A stretch of 64,000 nt of DNA from contig QXEO01000339.1 in the NCBI GenBank assembly GCA_007115705.1, positions 3,676,191 to 3,740,190 on the forward strand, written 5' to 3'. Positions 54,365 to 64,000 of the stretch are shown piece by piece. The DNA is from Dactylis glomerata. Lineage: Eukaryota; Streptophyta; Magnoliopsida; Poales; Poaceae. The translations under genes were made by a program, and so were the position numbers. The notes below the pieces were generated by a model. The model saw nothing but the letters and a program-made list of their open reading frames with translations, did no database searches and was not told the DNA's origin. The first letter of the stretch is position 1, and each line of letters opens with the position of its first letter.

Positions 54365-54396
54365 TTTCCCGCCATTTAGGCTACTCTGTTCCCGCC
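54365..54396 (+). promoter_or_regulatory. Two E2F-like sites upstream of the POLA2-type gene
   Basis: TTTCCCGCC at 54365-54373 fits the E2F consensus TTTSSCGC exactly, and GTTCCCGCC at 54388-54396 is one base off. They lie about 140-170 bases before the start codon. E2F control is established for plant DNA replication genes, which fits the gene call. Binding itself is inferred. Confidence 0.6.
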
Positions 54397-54536
54397 ACTT
54401 CCTCACTCCATCCCCAATTCCATCCGGATCACCCCACCCTCTGCTCCCTTGCCGCCTAAACCCAAATCTCCGCCCGGTTGACGCGCCTCCGCTCCCCGTC
54501 GACCGAACCCACCGAGCTCACCCACTCACAGCAGTG

Positions 54537-57500
54537 ATGGAGGAGGAGATCCGCACGGAGTTCGAAAGCAGCGGCTTCACCATCGGCGGCGCCAGCCCCG
54601 GCGACGCCGCCCAGATCCTTTCGACGCGTATGCAAGCGCCTCTACTTTCTCCACTTTTTTCTCCTCTAAAAATTTTCGCCACTTTTCATCTACTCCAGTT
54701 AGTTGGCACTGACCAAGTTGCTGATTCACGTGGAGTTTGTTTCTGCAGTGCTGACCTACTGCATCAACTACAAGATGAGCCCCGCGGATCTCGTCTCCAA
54801 CTGGGAGGTCTACTACCTCAACAGGTCAGTCCTTATCCGATACACGGCACAATTTTGTAGTTTCTTCCACGTAGACGTGTCTAAATGTAGCAGAGAGGCG
54901 TAGACTCTGAGGGAAAGAGACCAACTGTGTGAAATATATGCTTAAAACTGGACTGTGATTGTTAGGGAATATATTTGCATGCGATTCAATTACTGAAATA
55001 GTTTAGTCATTACCATCAAATTGGTGGGAAATGCCTCAACAGTCAGTTGAGAATGGCAAATTTCTTTTGTCAGGAAATTCTATCCCGTCAGACTCTTTTT
55101 GAGTTGTAATTTTGAACGTATGCAGTCGAAGAACAGAAGGTGACTTCAGTTTATGCCAAAATAAAGTTAGAAGCATACCCTTATGACTTCAAGATTGAAG
55201 CTTGCTTTTGTCAAACACTAGGCATCTTTAAGAAGGAACAAAAATCACATATAATAGCTCTATGCTGTTCAGAACCCCGCTATAAACCAGTAAAACGAGG
55301 GGAGCTTCTTTCACAGCTGAAATTTAAGCCAATCTGGGTGATCACAAGATTAAATCTATTTATGTCTACGGTTTTAACTTGGATGTAACTTTGTTCCGTT
55401 AAACATTTGAAGAACCATCATGACATGCATGTCTTTATATGGCAAAAAATTCTGAAGTAGTAATAATGGTTTAGAGAAGCCTGAGTTTATCGATACGTGG
55501 AATAGTTTGCAGATCTTATGACAATTTAGTGCAGTATCAGTAAGGTGACCGCATTTCCGGAGCCTTTTTCTTGTTATTGTGTTTCACTTTTTTCATTAGC
55601 TGGAGCTGAATCTGCATCCGTATTTGTATATCAATGGGCATCATCTACCAGTACACTTTGCTGGATTTATTGTCGAGGTATTAAATTAAATCTTATATGT
55701 ATTAGGTAATGAAAATGGTTAAAATCTTGTGCCTCATGTTGAATACTGACCTGATGCACTAAGACTCTGGCCAAAGTTCATCATACCAGTTATGTATGAT
55801 TAAATTTTTTGAGCACTTTATCTCAGACTTATTACAATTTACAGCTCAAAGAGACTATTTTTTTTTGTTCTTATTATATGATACAGCCTAAGGAAACTGA
55901 AGCGACTGATTATGCAGGCAATTGGATGGGTTGAAGCTTGAAAGTTCATACCTGGATGGTTTCTCGTCACACCTTCAAAATGAAGTAAAAGAAAAACTTA
56001 TAAAAGAAGAAACAAAGCTTCACATTTACTCCAGTAACGATGTTGACATGTTAGTTCCAAATCCCACTTTTGTTGATGTGGATTTGGTGTACTTCACTTT
56101 TCACAAGTATATTTTTATTATGAAATGCATAATGTAGAAGTAATTGTTGCAGGCTCTTGAGCAGTGCACACACAGATGAAGAGGGATTCCTTGACACACC
56201 AAGTACTAAACATGAAAAGCCACATGGAGAGTTGTCGAACTCCAAGATAACTCCTCTGAAAACCGAAAGGCCATCATCCAGCAGAGTGGCTAAAATAAAT
56301 GGTGATCGTATTACCCCTTTTGCACAGCGAGTAAATAAGTTTACTCAGCATTATGTCCTGAATGCTGATGATGTGTCTAGTGTGCCAAGTAAACATGAGA
56401 CTGAAACCTTAGAAGATGAATTAATCAAAAGAATCCATCCAAGTGAAAGATGTTCCTTGCAAGTTCAACGCTCAAAGCCTGAACCAGGTTGTAGGTTCAT
56501 GTATGACAGGATGGAAGATCGGGTAAGCAATTATTTGTCCGTTAGTTTTGTCTAGAACTCTTGTTTAATTATATTATGTTTCCAGTTTAATTACCTGGAG
56601 GGTCGGATAAGAAGGTCAGCAAGCTTGTTTTCTGCAACTGGGCTTTGTAGAGAACCAGCAGATGCTACTCTTGCTTCAGAGGTAGCTGCATACCACCTGA
56701 TTTTTGTTGAGTGAAACCATCACCATTCCTCTTCTTGGAAGTATATATAATTATTCTTGCTTTTCAGGAGAATATGTTTGCAGTTGGAATGATAATTTGT
56801 GATGGGGAAGGTCGTTTGAATGAAAAATCTATCTTGTTACAGGGCAGGTAAGTGTACTTCTTGGCTTTGTTCGTGTACAAAGTAGTTTTTGATCGACATT
56901 CAGTTATTTCTTTATGCTAACTAAAGGATGCATTTCTTTTCTAGTGTTGAGCACTCCAGGGGACAGCGTGTACGCCTTGACTTGAAGGATATAAACCAGT
57001 TTTCTTTGTTCCCTGGGCAGGTAGCCACATCTTATTCTAGCACCACCCACATCTTGGTCTAATGCCATATGCTGATATGCATTATGTAGTGCATTAAATT
57101 AACACAAAATTGATAGCAGGTTGTGGGCATTGAAGGTCATAATCCTAGTGGACATTGTTTTGTCGTATCCAAGTTGATTGATTCTGTACCAGTTTCTGTG
57201 GATGATCAACTGCCTTGCACTAAGAAACAAGCTATTGACAATCAACACCATCAAAATTCTAACACTCTACCAAGAGAGTTATCATCGGTTAATTCTTACC
57301 CAATTATTTGAGAAACATTGGAGTGCAATGCATGTTTCACAAATAATTTATGCTATTATATGTTAGCCTAAACTAAAATTTATTACTACTTATGTAGCTT
57401 AGTTCTGATTGTAAAGGTATGATTCAGTATTAGCACCAGAAATATTCATTTTATCATAGTAATAAATAAATATATATATTCACTTTTATTTTCTTCTTTT

Positions 57501-58386
57501 GCTTGGGCTAACTGAGTTCCATCATGTTTCACTTCACATATTTGTATTTTAATTGACTAAATTGTAGGCTGGTGGAATTTGACCTAGGAACTAATGAACT
57601 CAATATTTAGTTATTCATTATATATCTTCATTTGGACATAAAATATGTACCTCAAGCATGGAAATTGATTACCTTGAGTGTAAACATACTTAATGTGGCA
57701 ATATCTCTTTCTTATACTGTCTTCATTAGACTTAGTTAGTTAACTATATGTTTCCCTCGCAAAAAAAAAAAAACTATATGTTTATAAATTAGTGTGCTTA
57801 CTGACAGAAGTGTTACGTCAAGTCATAATTTACTGGAAGTTTTGCTGTGATTAGGATGGAAATAATTTTTACAGTTAGAGTTCTCATGTTTGAATCCCTG
57901 ATGTTTGTCACAGGTAATTGCAGCAGGTCCCTATACGACAACTGATAATCTTTTCTTTGAACCATTGCAAGAACTGCTCTCCTATGCCTCTCGTAAGCAG
58001 CCTCAGCTGCTCATACTGGTGAGGCGTTGGAATCCTGATCAGTAAATTTTGTGTGCATATTTAATGTGTTCGCTGCTACACATACAATTACTGTTTTTGT
58101 TTTGTTTTGTAGATGGGACCCTTTATCGACTCTGATCATCCTGACATAAAAAAGGGAACTGTTGACCAGAGTTTTCATGACATTTTCCATTTTGAGATTC
58201 TGAGGAAGGTAGGTGTAGTGGCGAATTTTGTATGACTGCAGGTTGTCAAATACATAACTAAGTAATACTTGTTTGTTTGTTATCTTTGTACAGCTTCAAG
58301 ATTTTACCCAGTATTTGGGGCACAGCGTTCGTGTAATTCTTATTCCATCTGTGCGTGATGCTCATCATGATACTGTTTTCCCCCAG
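54537..58386 (+). CDS. POLA2: DNA polymerase alpha subunit B (POLA2 type), exons 1-11, 3' part missing
   Basis: This is the non-catalytic B subunit of the DNA polymerase alpha-primase complex in the nucleus, which starts replication primers. Exons: 54537-54627, 54749-54824, 55918-56049, 56153-56522, 56586-56681, 56768-56847, 56945-57020, 57120-57287, 57914-58018, 58113-58208 and 58294-58386. All have GT-AG introns and keep one frame for 461 codons. The N-terminal domain includes LTYCINYKMSPADLVSNWEV. A linker carries ITPFAQRVNKF and PEPGCRFMYDRMEDR. The OB-fold region holds FAVGMIICDGEGRLNEKS. The inactive phosphoesterase-like domain holds VIAAGPYTTTDNLFFEPL, LILMGPFIDSDHP and VRVILIPSVRDAHHD. 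Family members are about 600 residues, so roughly the last 150 are missing. Intron 2 (1.1 kb) and intron 8 (0.6 kb) hold nothing recognisable. The final exon ends at a normal donor, so the gene may continue past the transposon at 59238-64000 or may be truncated. Confidence 0.88.
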
Positions 58387-58504
58387 GTGTGTAATTTGCC
58401 TCATGCAGAGTGCACCAATATTATCTATTTTGCAATTACAGACTGTCACACCGGTCGGCATGCCTTAGACTGAAGAAGGCGCCACCAATACTAGATGACA
58501 TATA
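58387..58504 (+). other. Start of the intron after exon 11
   Basis: The exon ends CCCCAG and GTGTGTAATTTG follows as a donor. No acceptor plus matching POLA2 coding sequence appears in the rest of the window. Confidence 0.55.
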
Positions 58505-58740
58505 CTACCTCCTTTTCAAGGAATAAGGCGCACGCGCATTGCAAAGCAAAGTTTGACCGAACAAATAGAACAACTAAAAATTGATTATATTGTTTAAAAT
58601 TAGTATCGTTGGATTTGTATCGAAACATACTTTTCAATGATGCTAATTTTATATTAATATTCTTTATATATTTAGAGTAAATCTTGGTCAAAGAAAAAAC
58701 ACGCAAAACGAGGGCGCCTTATTCCTTGAAAAGGAGATAG
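58505..58740. mobile_element. Stowaway-type MITE (236 bp)
   Basis: Long terminal inverted repeats are seen: CTACCTCCTTTTCAAGGAAT followed by AAGGCGC on the left and its complement on the right (GCGCCTTATTCCTTGAAAAG, then GAGATAG). They are flanked by TA at 58503-58504 and 58741-58742. The TA duplication and the CTMCCTCC end are typical of Stowaway (Tc1/Mariner-related) elements. Confidence 0.85.
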
Positions 58741-58742
58741 TA

Positions 58743-59237
58743 TGTAGGTGCGCATGTGGTGTGTATCAAGTGGGGTCTGCGTGCCAGCTAGCAAGGGGAA
58801 CGGGTGGGCTACATATGAGTGGCAAAGTAACTTTTCAGTCTGGAGAGTTAGAAACTGAGGTTTCCTATCTGTCTACGCCTCCTCTCTCTCTGTTGTTCTT
58901 GATTGTCTCATGCTGGTAATCATACCAGCAAGGGGAACCTTACACAAACAAATTGCTGTGCCACTACGCATCAACAACAACCGTATAGTTTTTTATAAAA
59001 TGTTGTGGACCAGCACTGGGGGATACCTATCAGCGCAGATCATGGAAAGAAGGGTCGGGCTTGACCCCTGCATCACAAGTAGACCACGAGATAGAGTCAG
59101 TTTAGAAGTTATAATAAATTAAGAGTCCTAGTCTGTTATGAGTCCGTGTCCTACCAGGACACTTATCCATGTTTGGTTTTATAAGCCCCCATAGCTGTAA
59201 CGTGAGGTCAAGTAATAAGAAAACTATCTTCTCTGTA
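58743..59237. other. Anonymous stretch between the MITE and the Reina-type LTR
   Basis: No gene is seen. From 59128 the plus strand reads TGTTATGAGTCCGTGTCC with a TATA-like TTTATAAGCC near 59181. This could be an LTR fragment of another element, but no second border was found. Confidence 0.35.
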
Positions 59238-59549
59238 TGTGATAGGAGCTAGGGTCCTACCAGGCCTAGGGCGAAGGTTGTATGGGTGGAAGGGAGGGTG
59301 GCGAGGCTAGAGGCACGGGCGTCGGCGGCACGGCGCCATGGCCGCGCGTGAGGAGGAGGGCGGCGGTGCGCTGGAGGCGGCGGCTAGGGTTTCGGAATTC
59401 CGTCTCCTGAGGGAGATGACAACAAATATGTTTATTGCTTAATTGATACGGAGAGATTACATGAGTTTATATAATAGATAAATTGAGCTAGGCCCTAAAC
59501 CGGCCCACGAGTGGGCCTCTTCCGGTTATAATGCAAACCGGTCATAACA
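59238..59549 (-). repeat. 3' LTR of the Reina-type chromovirus
   Basis: On the minus strand it starts TGTTATGACCGG at 59549, after a polypurine-like GCGGGGAGAGA, and ends ...CCTATCACA at 59238. It has a TATATAA box near 59470. Reina elements usually have short LTRs of about 300-400 bp. The left border is inferred from the TG..CA rule, since the partner LTR is outside the window. Confidence 0.6.
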
Positions 59550-60247
59550 TCTCTCCCCGCATGCGCAAACAGCTCGTCCTCGAGCTGGATATTTGGAAAC
59601 TGCTGGCGGAACTCGTCGAGCTTCTCCCATGTAGCGTCTTCCACAGAAAGGCCAGTCCACTGTACCAGGACATGCCAGACGCCGCGGCGTTGCTGGGCCT
59701 TCAGCACCTTCTCGGGTCCTGGCAGGAGACGACCATCAGTAGTAGGAGGGAAAGCCGGTGGCGCTGCAGGTGGATCTCCACGGTAGGCTTTCAACAAGCC
59801 AACATGGAAGACGTCGTGAATGCGTGCACCAGGCGGCAACTCCAGACGGTAGGCGAGCGTACCGACGCGCTTCAGCACACGAAAGGGCCAGGCGTAGCGA
59901 GGACCCAGCTTGCGCTTGGCGCGCGGGTCCAGGGACTGCGTCGTCCTGTGAAGGAGGCGCAGCCACACCCAATTGCCCTCCGCGAACTTCGCCTCGCGAT
60001 GATGAGCGTCGTAGTACTTCTTGGCCAGCTGCTGTGCTTGGAGAAGACGCTGGCGCGCCTCGGCCAAGATGTCATCGCGGGTGCGTAGCAAGGCGCCTGC
60101 GGCCTCGGTTCGAGCCGTCCCGGGCTCGAACGGTAGCATCGCCGGAGACGGGCGTCCGTAGACCACCTCGAACGGCGTGGTGTGCAGGGCGGAGTGATAG
60201 GAGGTGTTGTAGCAATACTCCGCCCATGCCAACCAATCCACCCAAGC
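59495..60247 (-). pseudogene. Integrase C-terminus and chromodomain of the Reina-type element
   Basis: The minus-strand frame reads WLAWAEYCYNTSYHSALHTT and FEVVYGRPSP (end of the integrase core), then LGPRYAWPFRVLKRVGTLAY (GPY/F-like module), and a chromodomain with VLKAQQRRGVWHVLVQWTGL and ATWEKLDEFRQQFPN. Chromodomains direct integration to modified histones. The stop at 59495 lies inside the LTR, so about 18 codons overlap the polypurine tract and LTR. It is separated from the upstream integrase part by a frameshift near 60255. Confidence 0.88.
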
Positions 60248-60257
60248 TCGTGGACGA

Positions 60258-61090
60258 TCACCTGTAGCGCAGATACATCGAAATCACCTTGTTAACCACC
60301 TCAGATTGGTCGTCCGTCTGAGGGTGGAATGCCGTGCTCAGGCGAAGCTTCACGCCTGCCAATTGAAAGAGATCCTGCCAGACGTGACCAGTGAACACCG
60401 GGTCATGGTCGCTGACGATCAACGAAGGGAACCCATGGAGGCGGACGATGCCGTCGAAGAAGGCGCGGGCCACGGACGCGGCGGTGTACGGATGGCCGAG
60501 CGCAATGAAGTGCGCATACTTGGAGAAGCGGTCGACCACCGTGAGGATGACGGACTTGCCGCCCACCTTGGGCAGCCCCTCGATGAAGTCCATGGAAATA
60601 TCCGCCTACACCTGCGAAGGCACATCAAGGGGCTGTAGTAGACCGGCTGGCCGCAATGTCTCGGTCTTGTTGCGTTGGCATGTCACACACGACCGTACCC
60701 AACCTTGCACCAATGCACGATCGCCAAGGATGAAGAAGTCCGCACGAAGACGCTGGAGGGTCTTCTGCACACCCTCATGGCCAGCCGAGTGTGCCAAGGA
60801 TAAGACTTGATGGCGAAGGTCGTCGTGATCGAGCACGAAGAGGCGGTGCCCGTGGAGGAGCAGCCCGTCGGCCAGGCGCCAGGGCGCCTCCAGCTCGCCG
60901 GCGTCAAGGCGCTGGCGTAGTCCCTGCGCATCCTCGGCCGTCGAAGTCGCCCAGCGGATGTCGTCAATGAGAGCAAACGAGGGCCCGGAATGGATGCACA
61001 TGACAGTGCCCGAGGCGGCGACGTCCTCCGCAACATCCTCAATGTCGTGGCGTGACAGGGCGTCGGCGACCGTGTTGAGCCGGCCGGACG
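60258..61090 (-). pseudogene. Integrase N-terminal and core part of the Reina-type element
   Basis: The frame carries VADALSRHDIEDV (end of RNase H), the HHCC finger (HSAGHEGVQKTLQRLR, then CVTCQRNKTE) and the core (DFIEGLPKVGGKSVI, SDHDPVFTGHVW, STAFHPQTDDQSEVVNK). A TAG at 60606-60608 replaces the codon before ADISMDF, one G-to-A step from tryptophan. A one-base loss near 61085 shifts it out of frame with RT/RNase H. Confidence 0.88.
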
Positions 61091-63250
61091 GTACTCGACG
61101 GTGAAGTCGTAGCCAAAGAGCTTGCTGATCCACTGGTGCTGCGGAACTGTGGATAGGCGCTGGTCCAGCAAAAACTTGAGGCTGTAGTGATCCGTGCGAA
61201 CACGGAACGGCCGCCCCCAAAGATATGGCCGCCAGTGACGCACGGCCTGGACCAACCCGATAAGCTCGCGCTCGTACGCCGCGAGCTTGTGATGGCGAGC
61301 GGCGAAGGGGCGGTTGAAAAAGGCCAGCGGTCCTTCGCCTTGATGGAGGACGGCGCCGAAGCCGATGCCGGAGGCATCGCAGTCCACCATGAACGGGCTG
61401 TCGAAGTCCGGCATCTGGAGCACGGGCCCCGTCGTGAGTGCCCGCTGGAGGGCCTGGAACGCCTCATTCGCCTCCGCGTCCCAGGCGAAAGCGTCGCGGC
61501 GCAGAAGACGCGTCAGTGGCGCGGCGATGAGGCTGAAGTCCCGGATGTACTTTCGGTAGTAGCCTGCAAGACCCAAGAAGCCACGTAGAGCCCGCGGCGA
61601 CTGCGGGGGTGGCCATGCAGCGACAGCGGCGACCTTGTCAGCATCCATCGCGACTCCCTCCGCCGAGATGACGTGCCCCAGGTACGCGATGGAGGTCGTG
61701 CCGAACGAGCACTTCGAGCGCTTGAGGTGTAGACGATGCGCTCGAAGCTCGTTGAAGATGATGGCCACGTGCTGCAGGTGCTCCGCCCAGGATGAGCTGT
61801 AGATAAGAATGTCATCAAAGAAAACAAGCACAAAGCGGCGCAAGTAGGGGCTGAGCACGTCGTTCATCAGGGCCTGGAACGTCGCCGACGCGTTGGAGAG
61901 GCCGAATGGCATCATCAAGAACTCAAAGTGGCCGTGATGTGTCCGGAACGCCGTCTTCGCGATATCATCCGGATGCATCCGCACCTGATGATAGCTAGAG
62001 CGCAGGTCGAGCTTGGTGAAGAAGCGCGCCCCATGGAGCTCGTCCAAGAGCTCGTCCACGACGGGGATGGGAAATTTGTCCTTGGACGTCGCGGCGTTAA
62101 GGGCGCGATAGTCGATGCAGAAACGCCACGTGCCGTCGGCCTTGCGCACAAGGAGCACCGGCGCAGAGAACTGGGATGTCGAGATCCGGATGATGCCCTG
62201 CGCGAGCATAACTGCCACCTGGCGCTCGAGCTCATCCTTCTGCAGCTGGGGGTAGCGGTATGGCCGCACGACGACGGGCGCCGTATCCGGCAGTAGGTGG
62301 ATGTGGTGGTCATAGGGTCGCGCCGGCGGTAAGCCTTGTGGCTCGTCAAAGATGTCGCTGTGCTGCTGCAAGAGGTCGGCCAGGAGGGGGTGCGCCTCGT
62401 CGAGCGCGGCCGCCATCAGCTGGAGCTGAGGGGTCACGGGCCGTGTACCGCCGATGTCCGTCCACTGGACGCGGCAGCCTCCCTCGCGCCAGAAGATGAG
62501 GGTCAGCACGTTGAGGTCCCAGAGTATGGGGCCCAGTGTGGACAGGAAGTCGACGCCGAGGATAAAGTCGTAGCAGCCCAAGTCGATGCCGACGCAGTCG
62601 ATGGAGAAGGGCTCGTCGCCGATGACGATGGGAACCTGCCGAGCTACGCCCTGGCAAGTAAGACGGTCCCCGTTGGTGACGGTGACGCTGAACTTCTCAG
62701 CTCCCGCCGACTGCAGTGCTAGACGTCGCATGGCGTCCCTGGACAGGAAATTGTGCGTCAAGCTGTCCACAAGCGCGGTGAGGCGCTCACCATGGATCGT
62801 CATCGGAAGCAGCATGGTCTTCGCCGTCTTGATGCCCGCCATCGCGTGGAGGGAGACGACGAAGACGGTCACGTCGATCGGCCCGTCGGTCGTGACGCCG
62901 GCCTCGGAGAGTGTCGTGGCGTCAAGCTCCGTGGTGAGGGCCTCCACCTCCCCGTCGTCGACGGTCTCCAAGTAGAACAGGCGGGCACACACGTGACCCG
63001 GCGCGAAAGTCTCGTCGCAGTTGAAGTACAGACCCTTATGGCGCCGCTCGAGCTGCTCGGCCGAGGTCAGGCGACAGAAGGGGCGCGTCGGCGTCGGCGG
63101 GGCCGCGGGGGCGGCCGGCAGGGCGGGGCGCGTCGGGGCGGGGGCCACCGGTGCGGGGCGGGGTGGGGGGCGCGCGCCTCGGCCCTGGAAGGACTGCTGC
63201 ATGGCTAGGGCGCGCTGCTCATAAGCGCGTGCGTAGTACATGGCCGTCTG
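61085..63250 (-). pseudogene. Protease, RT and RNase H part of the Reina-type element
   Basis: A long open frame on the minus strand runs from about 63241. It carries a zinc-knuckle-like region (LYFNCDETFAPGHVC) in which the first cysteine position is Tyr. The protease motif ALVDSLTHNFLS lacks the usual D-S-G. Intact RT follows with KADGTWRFCIDYRALN and VFFDDILIYS near 61810, then RNase H (VDCDASGIGFGAVLHQ) and the end FTVEYRP near 61095. The two damaged motifs suggest the protein was inactive even where the frame is open. Confidence 0.9.
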
Positions 63251-63764
63251 CAGGTCTGTGGGTCGCGCATCTCCACGTCAACGCGGATGTGGTCGGGCAG
63301 GCCGCCGACGAAGAGCTCGGCGCGTTGGCGAGCCGTGACGCCAGGCGCATGGCACACCAACGTCTGGAAGCGGTCGGCGAAATCCTGCACCGTGGAGGTG
63401 AAGGGGAGGCGACCGAGCTCGGCCAGCCGGCTCCCGCGTATCGGGGGTCCGAACCGGAGGAGGCAAAGGTCGCGGAAGCGCTCCCACGGAGGCATCCCGC
63501 CCTCGTCCTGCTCGAGGGTGTAGTACCATGTCTGGGCGGCACCACGGAGGTGGTAGGAGGCGATCCACGTGTGGTCGGATGCCAGTGTTCGCTGCCCCTG
63601 AAAAACTGGTCGCACTGGTTGAGCCAGTTCAGGGGGTCGACGGTGCCGTCGTAGGTGGCGAACTCCAGCTTGGTGAAGCGGGGCGGTTGCTGGCCGTGCG
63701 GAGCGGCGGTGTAGGCTCCCTCGGGACGACCCATCGCGGTGTGGGGCGAGTACTTCGGCACCAT
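63251..63764 (-). pseudogene. Gag of the Reina-type element, two frameshifts
   Basis: The start codon is at 63764 (MVPKYSPHTAMGRPEGAY). The gag text continues PPRFTKLEFATYDGTVDPLN and CDQFFRG. It then loses one base near 63592 and continues in another frame: TLASDHTWIASYHLRGAAQT, FADRFQTLVCHAPGVT, LFVGGLPDHIRVDVEMRDPQ. A second one-base loss near 63256 leads into the long pol frame. It is recognisable as a Reina-type gag and non-functional. Confidence 0.87.
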
Positions 63765-64000
63765 GGAACCCCCGGCTTAAGGATCGGCGTACCCGGTGAC
63801 ACCCCCGAGGGCGGTGGTCGAAGGTGACGCGGTCGGTTGCAGCACGGTCGGCTGGGCGGGCGCCGTCGTGAAGACGGGCGTCGAGCCACGCCGGCAGCGG
63901 GGACGGCGAGGACGGGAACCTGATCTGGGTGATCGGGATCCCCTGGCGGGATCCCCTAGTGAGAGGTGGTGGCGGGCGGTGGCGGTGGCGGTGGTGGCGC
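63765..64000 (-). other. 5' leader of the Reina-type element
   Basis: This is GC-rich sequence upstream of the gag start. It has GGGATCCCCT twice near 63938-63957 and GGTGGCGG-type repeats at the window edge. No primer site was recognised. Confidence 0.5.

Larger units (their letters stand above)
59238..64000 (-). mobile_element. Reina-type chromovirus (Gypsy), right end outside window
   Basis: A short LTR and a complete but broken gag-pol with a C-terminal chromodomain are visible. The region is much more GC-rich than the rest of the window, as usual for this clade in grasses. The 5' leader continues to the window edge with GGTGGC repeats at 63966-64000. The primer site and 5' LTR are not seen. 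Confidence 0.85.

Noticed and set aside
58479..58494. CTAG at 58491 as a Helitron 3' end closing a capture of the POLA2 exons
   Set aside because: The upstream bases do not form a convincing stem of the grass Helitron type.
59128..59237. LTR-like start TGTTATGAGTCC with TATA-like box
   Set aside because: No polypurine tract, primer site or partner LTR was found, so it is not called as an element.

Overview
The window reads as nuclear DNA of a Triticeae grass (wheat, barley, rye or Aegilops type). This rests on the mix of elements: Athila-lineage Gypsy elements whose LTRs start TGATACGTC, a BARE/Angela-type Copia element, a CRM-clade Gypsy element, a Reina-type chromovirus, Stowaway and Harbinger-type DNA elements and Helitron-like termini. 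There is one spliced host gene. No prokaryotic features, rRNA, tRNA genes or CRISPR arrays are visible. Element family names are recognised by eye; no database search was run.

Bases 1-28208 are a four-level nest. An Athila-type LTR (46-1640) abuts and truncates the 3' LTR of an old minus-strand Copia element (1641-27668). That Copia's 5' LTR is split at 9252-9256 by a plus-strand Athila-lineage element B (9257-27475, target duplication GAAAC). Element B's 3' LTR is split in turn by a minus-strand CRM-clade element C (19105-26893, target duplication TTATG). Element C carries one uninterrupted reading frame of 1694 codons that runs into its own 3' LTR. LTR divergence falls with nesting depth (roughly 2 %, 1 % and 0.1 % by eye), so the nest is self-consistent in age.

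Bases 28209-33952 are a low-repeat stretch with two PIF/Harbinger-type non-autonomous elements (29558-30056 and 31808-32565), GC-rich minisatellites, a Helitron-type 3' terminus near 33202 and a few unidentified exon-like pieces.

Bases 33953-50748 are a second, degenerate minus-strand Copia element (D). A young Athila-lineage element that codes only for gag and protease is inserted in its RNase H region (target duplication CGCCA). The locus was then rearranged. Three LTRs of 1622 bp each (L1, L2, L3), a second copy of the Copia RT/RNase H segment and a second copy of the gag 5' end form a mosaic, joined at 38338-38341 through a 3-base microhomology.

Bases 50749-53520 hold a minus-strand Helitron-like segment with a 263-bp tandem duplication. 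Bases 54537-58386 hold eleven exons of a host gene recognised as DNA polymerase alpha subunit B (POLA2 type), with E2F-like sites upstream and all visible splice junctions consistent. Its C-terminal exons are not in the window: after exon 11 come a Stowaway MITE (58505-58740) and a minus-strand Reina-type chromovirus (about 59238 to beyond 64000). The gene is therefore either truncated or split by a large intronic insertion.
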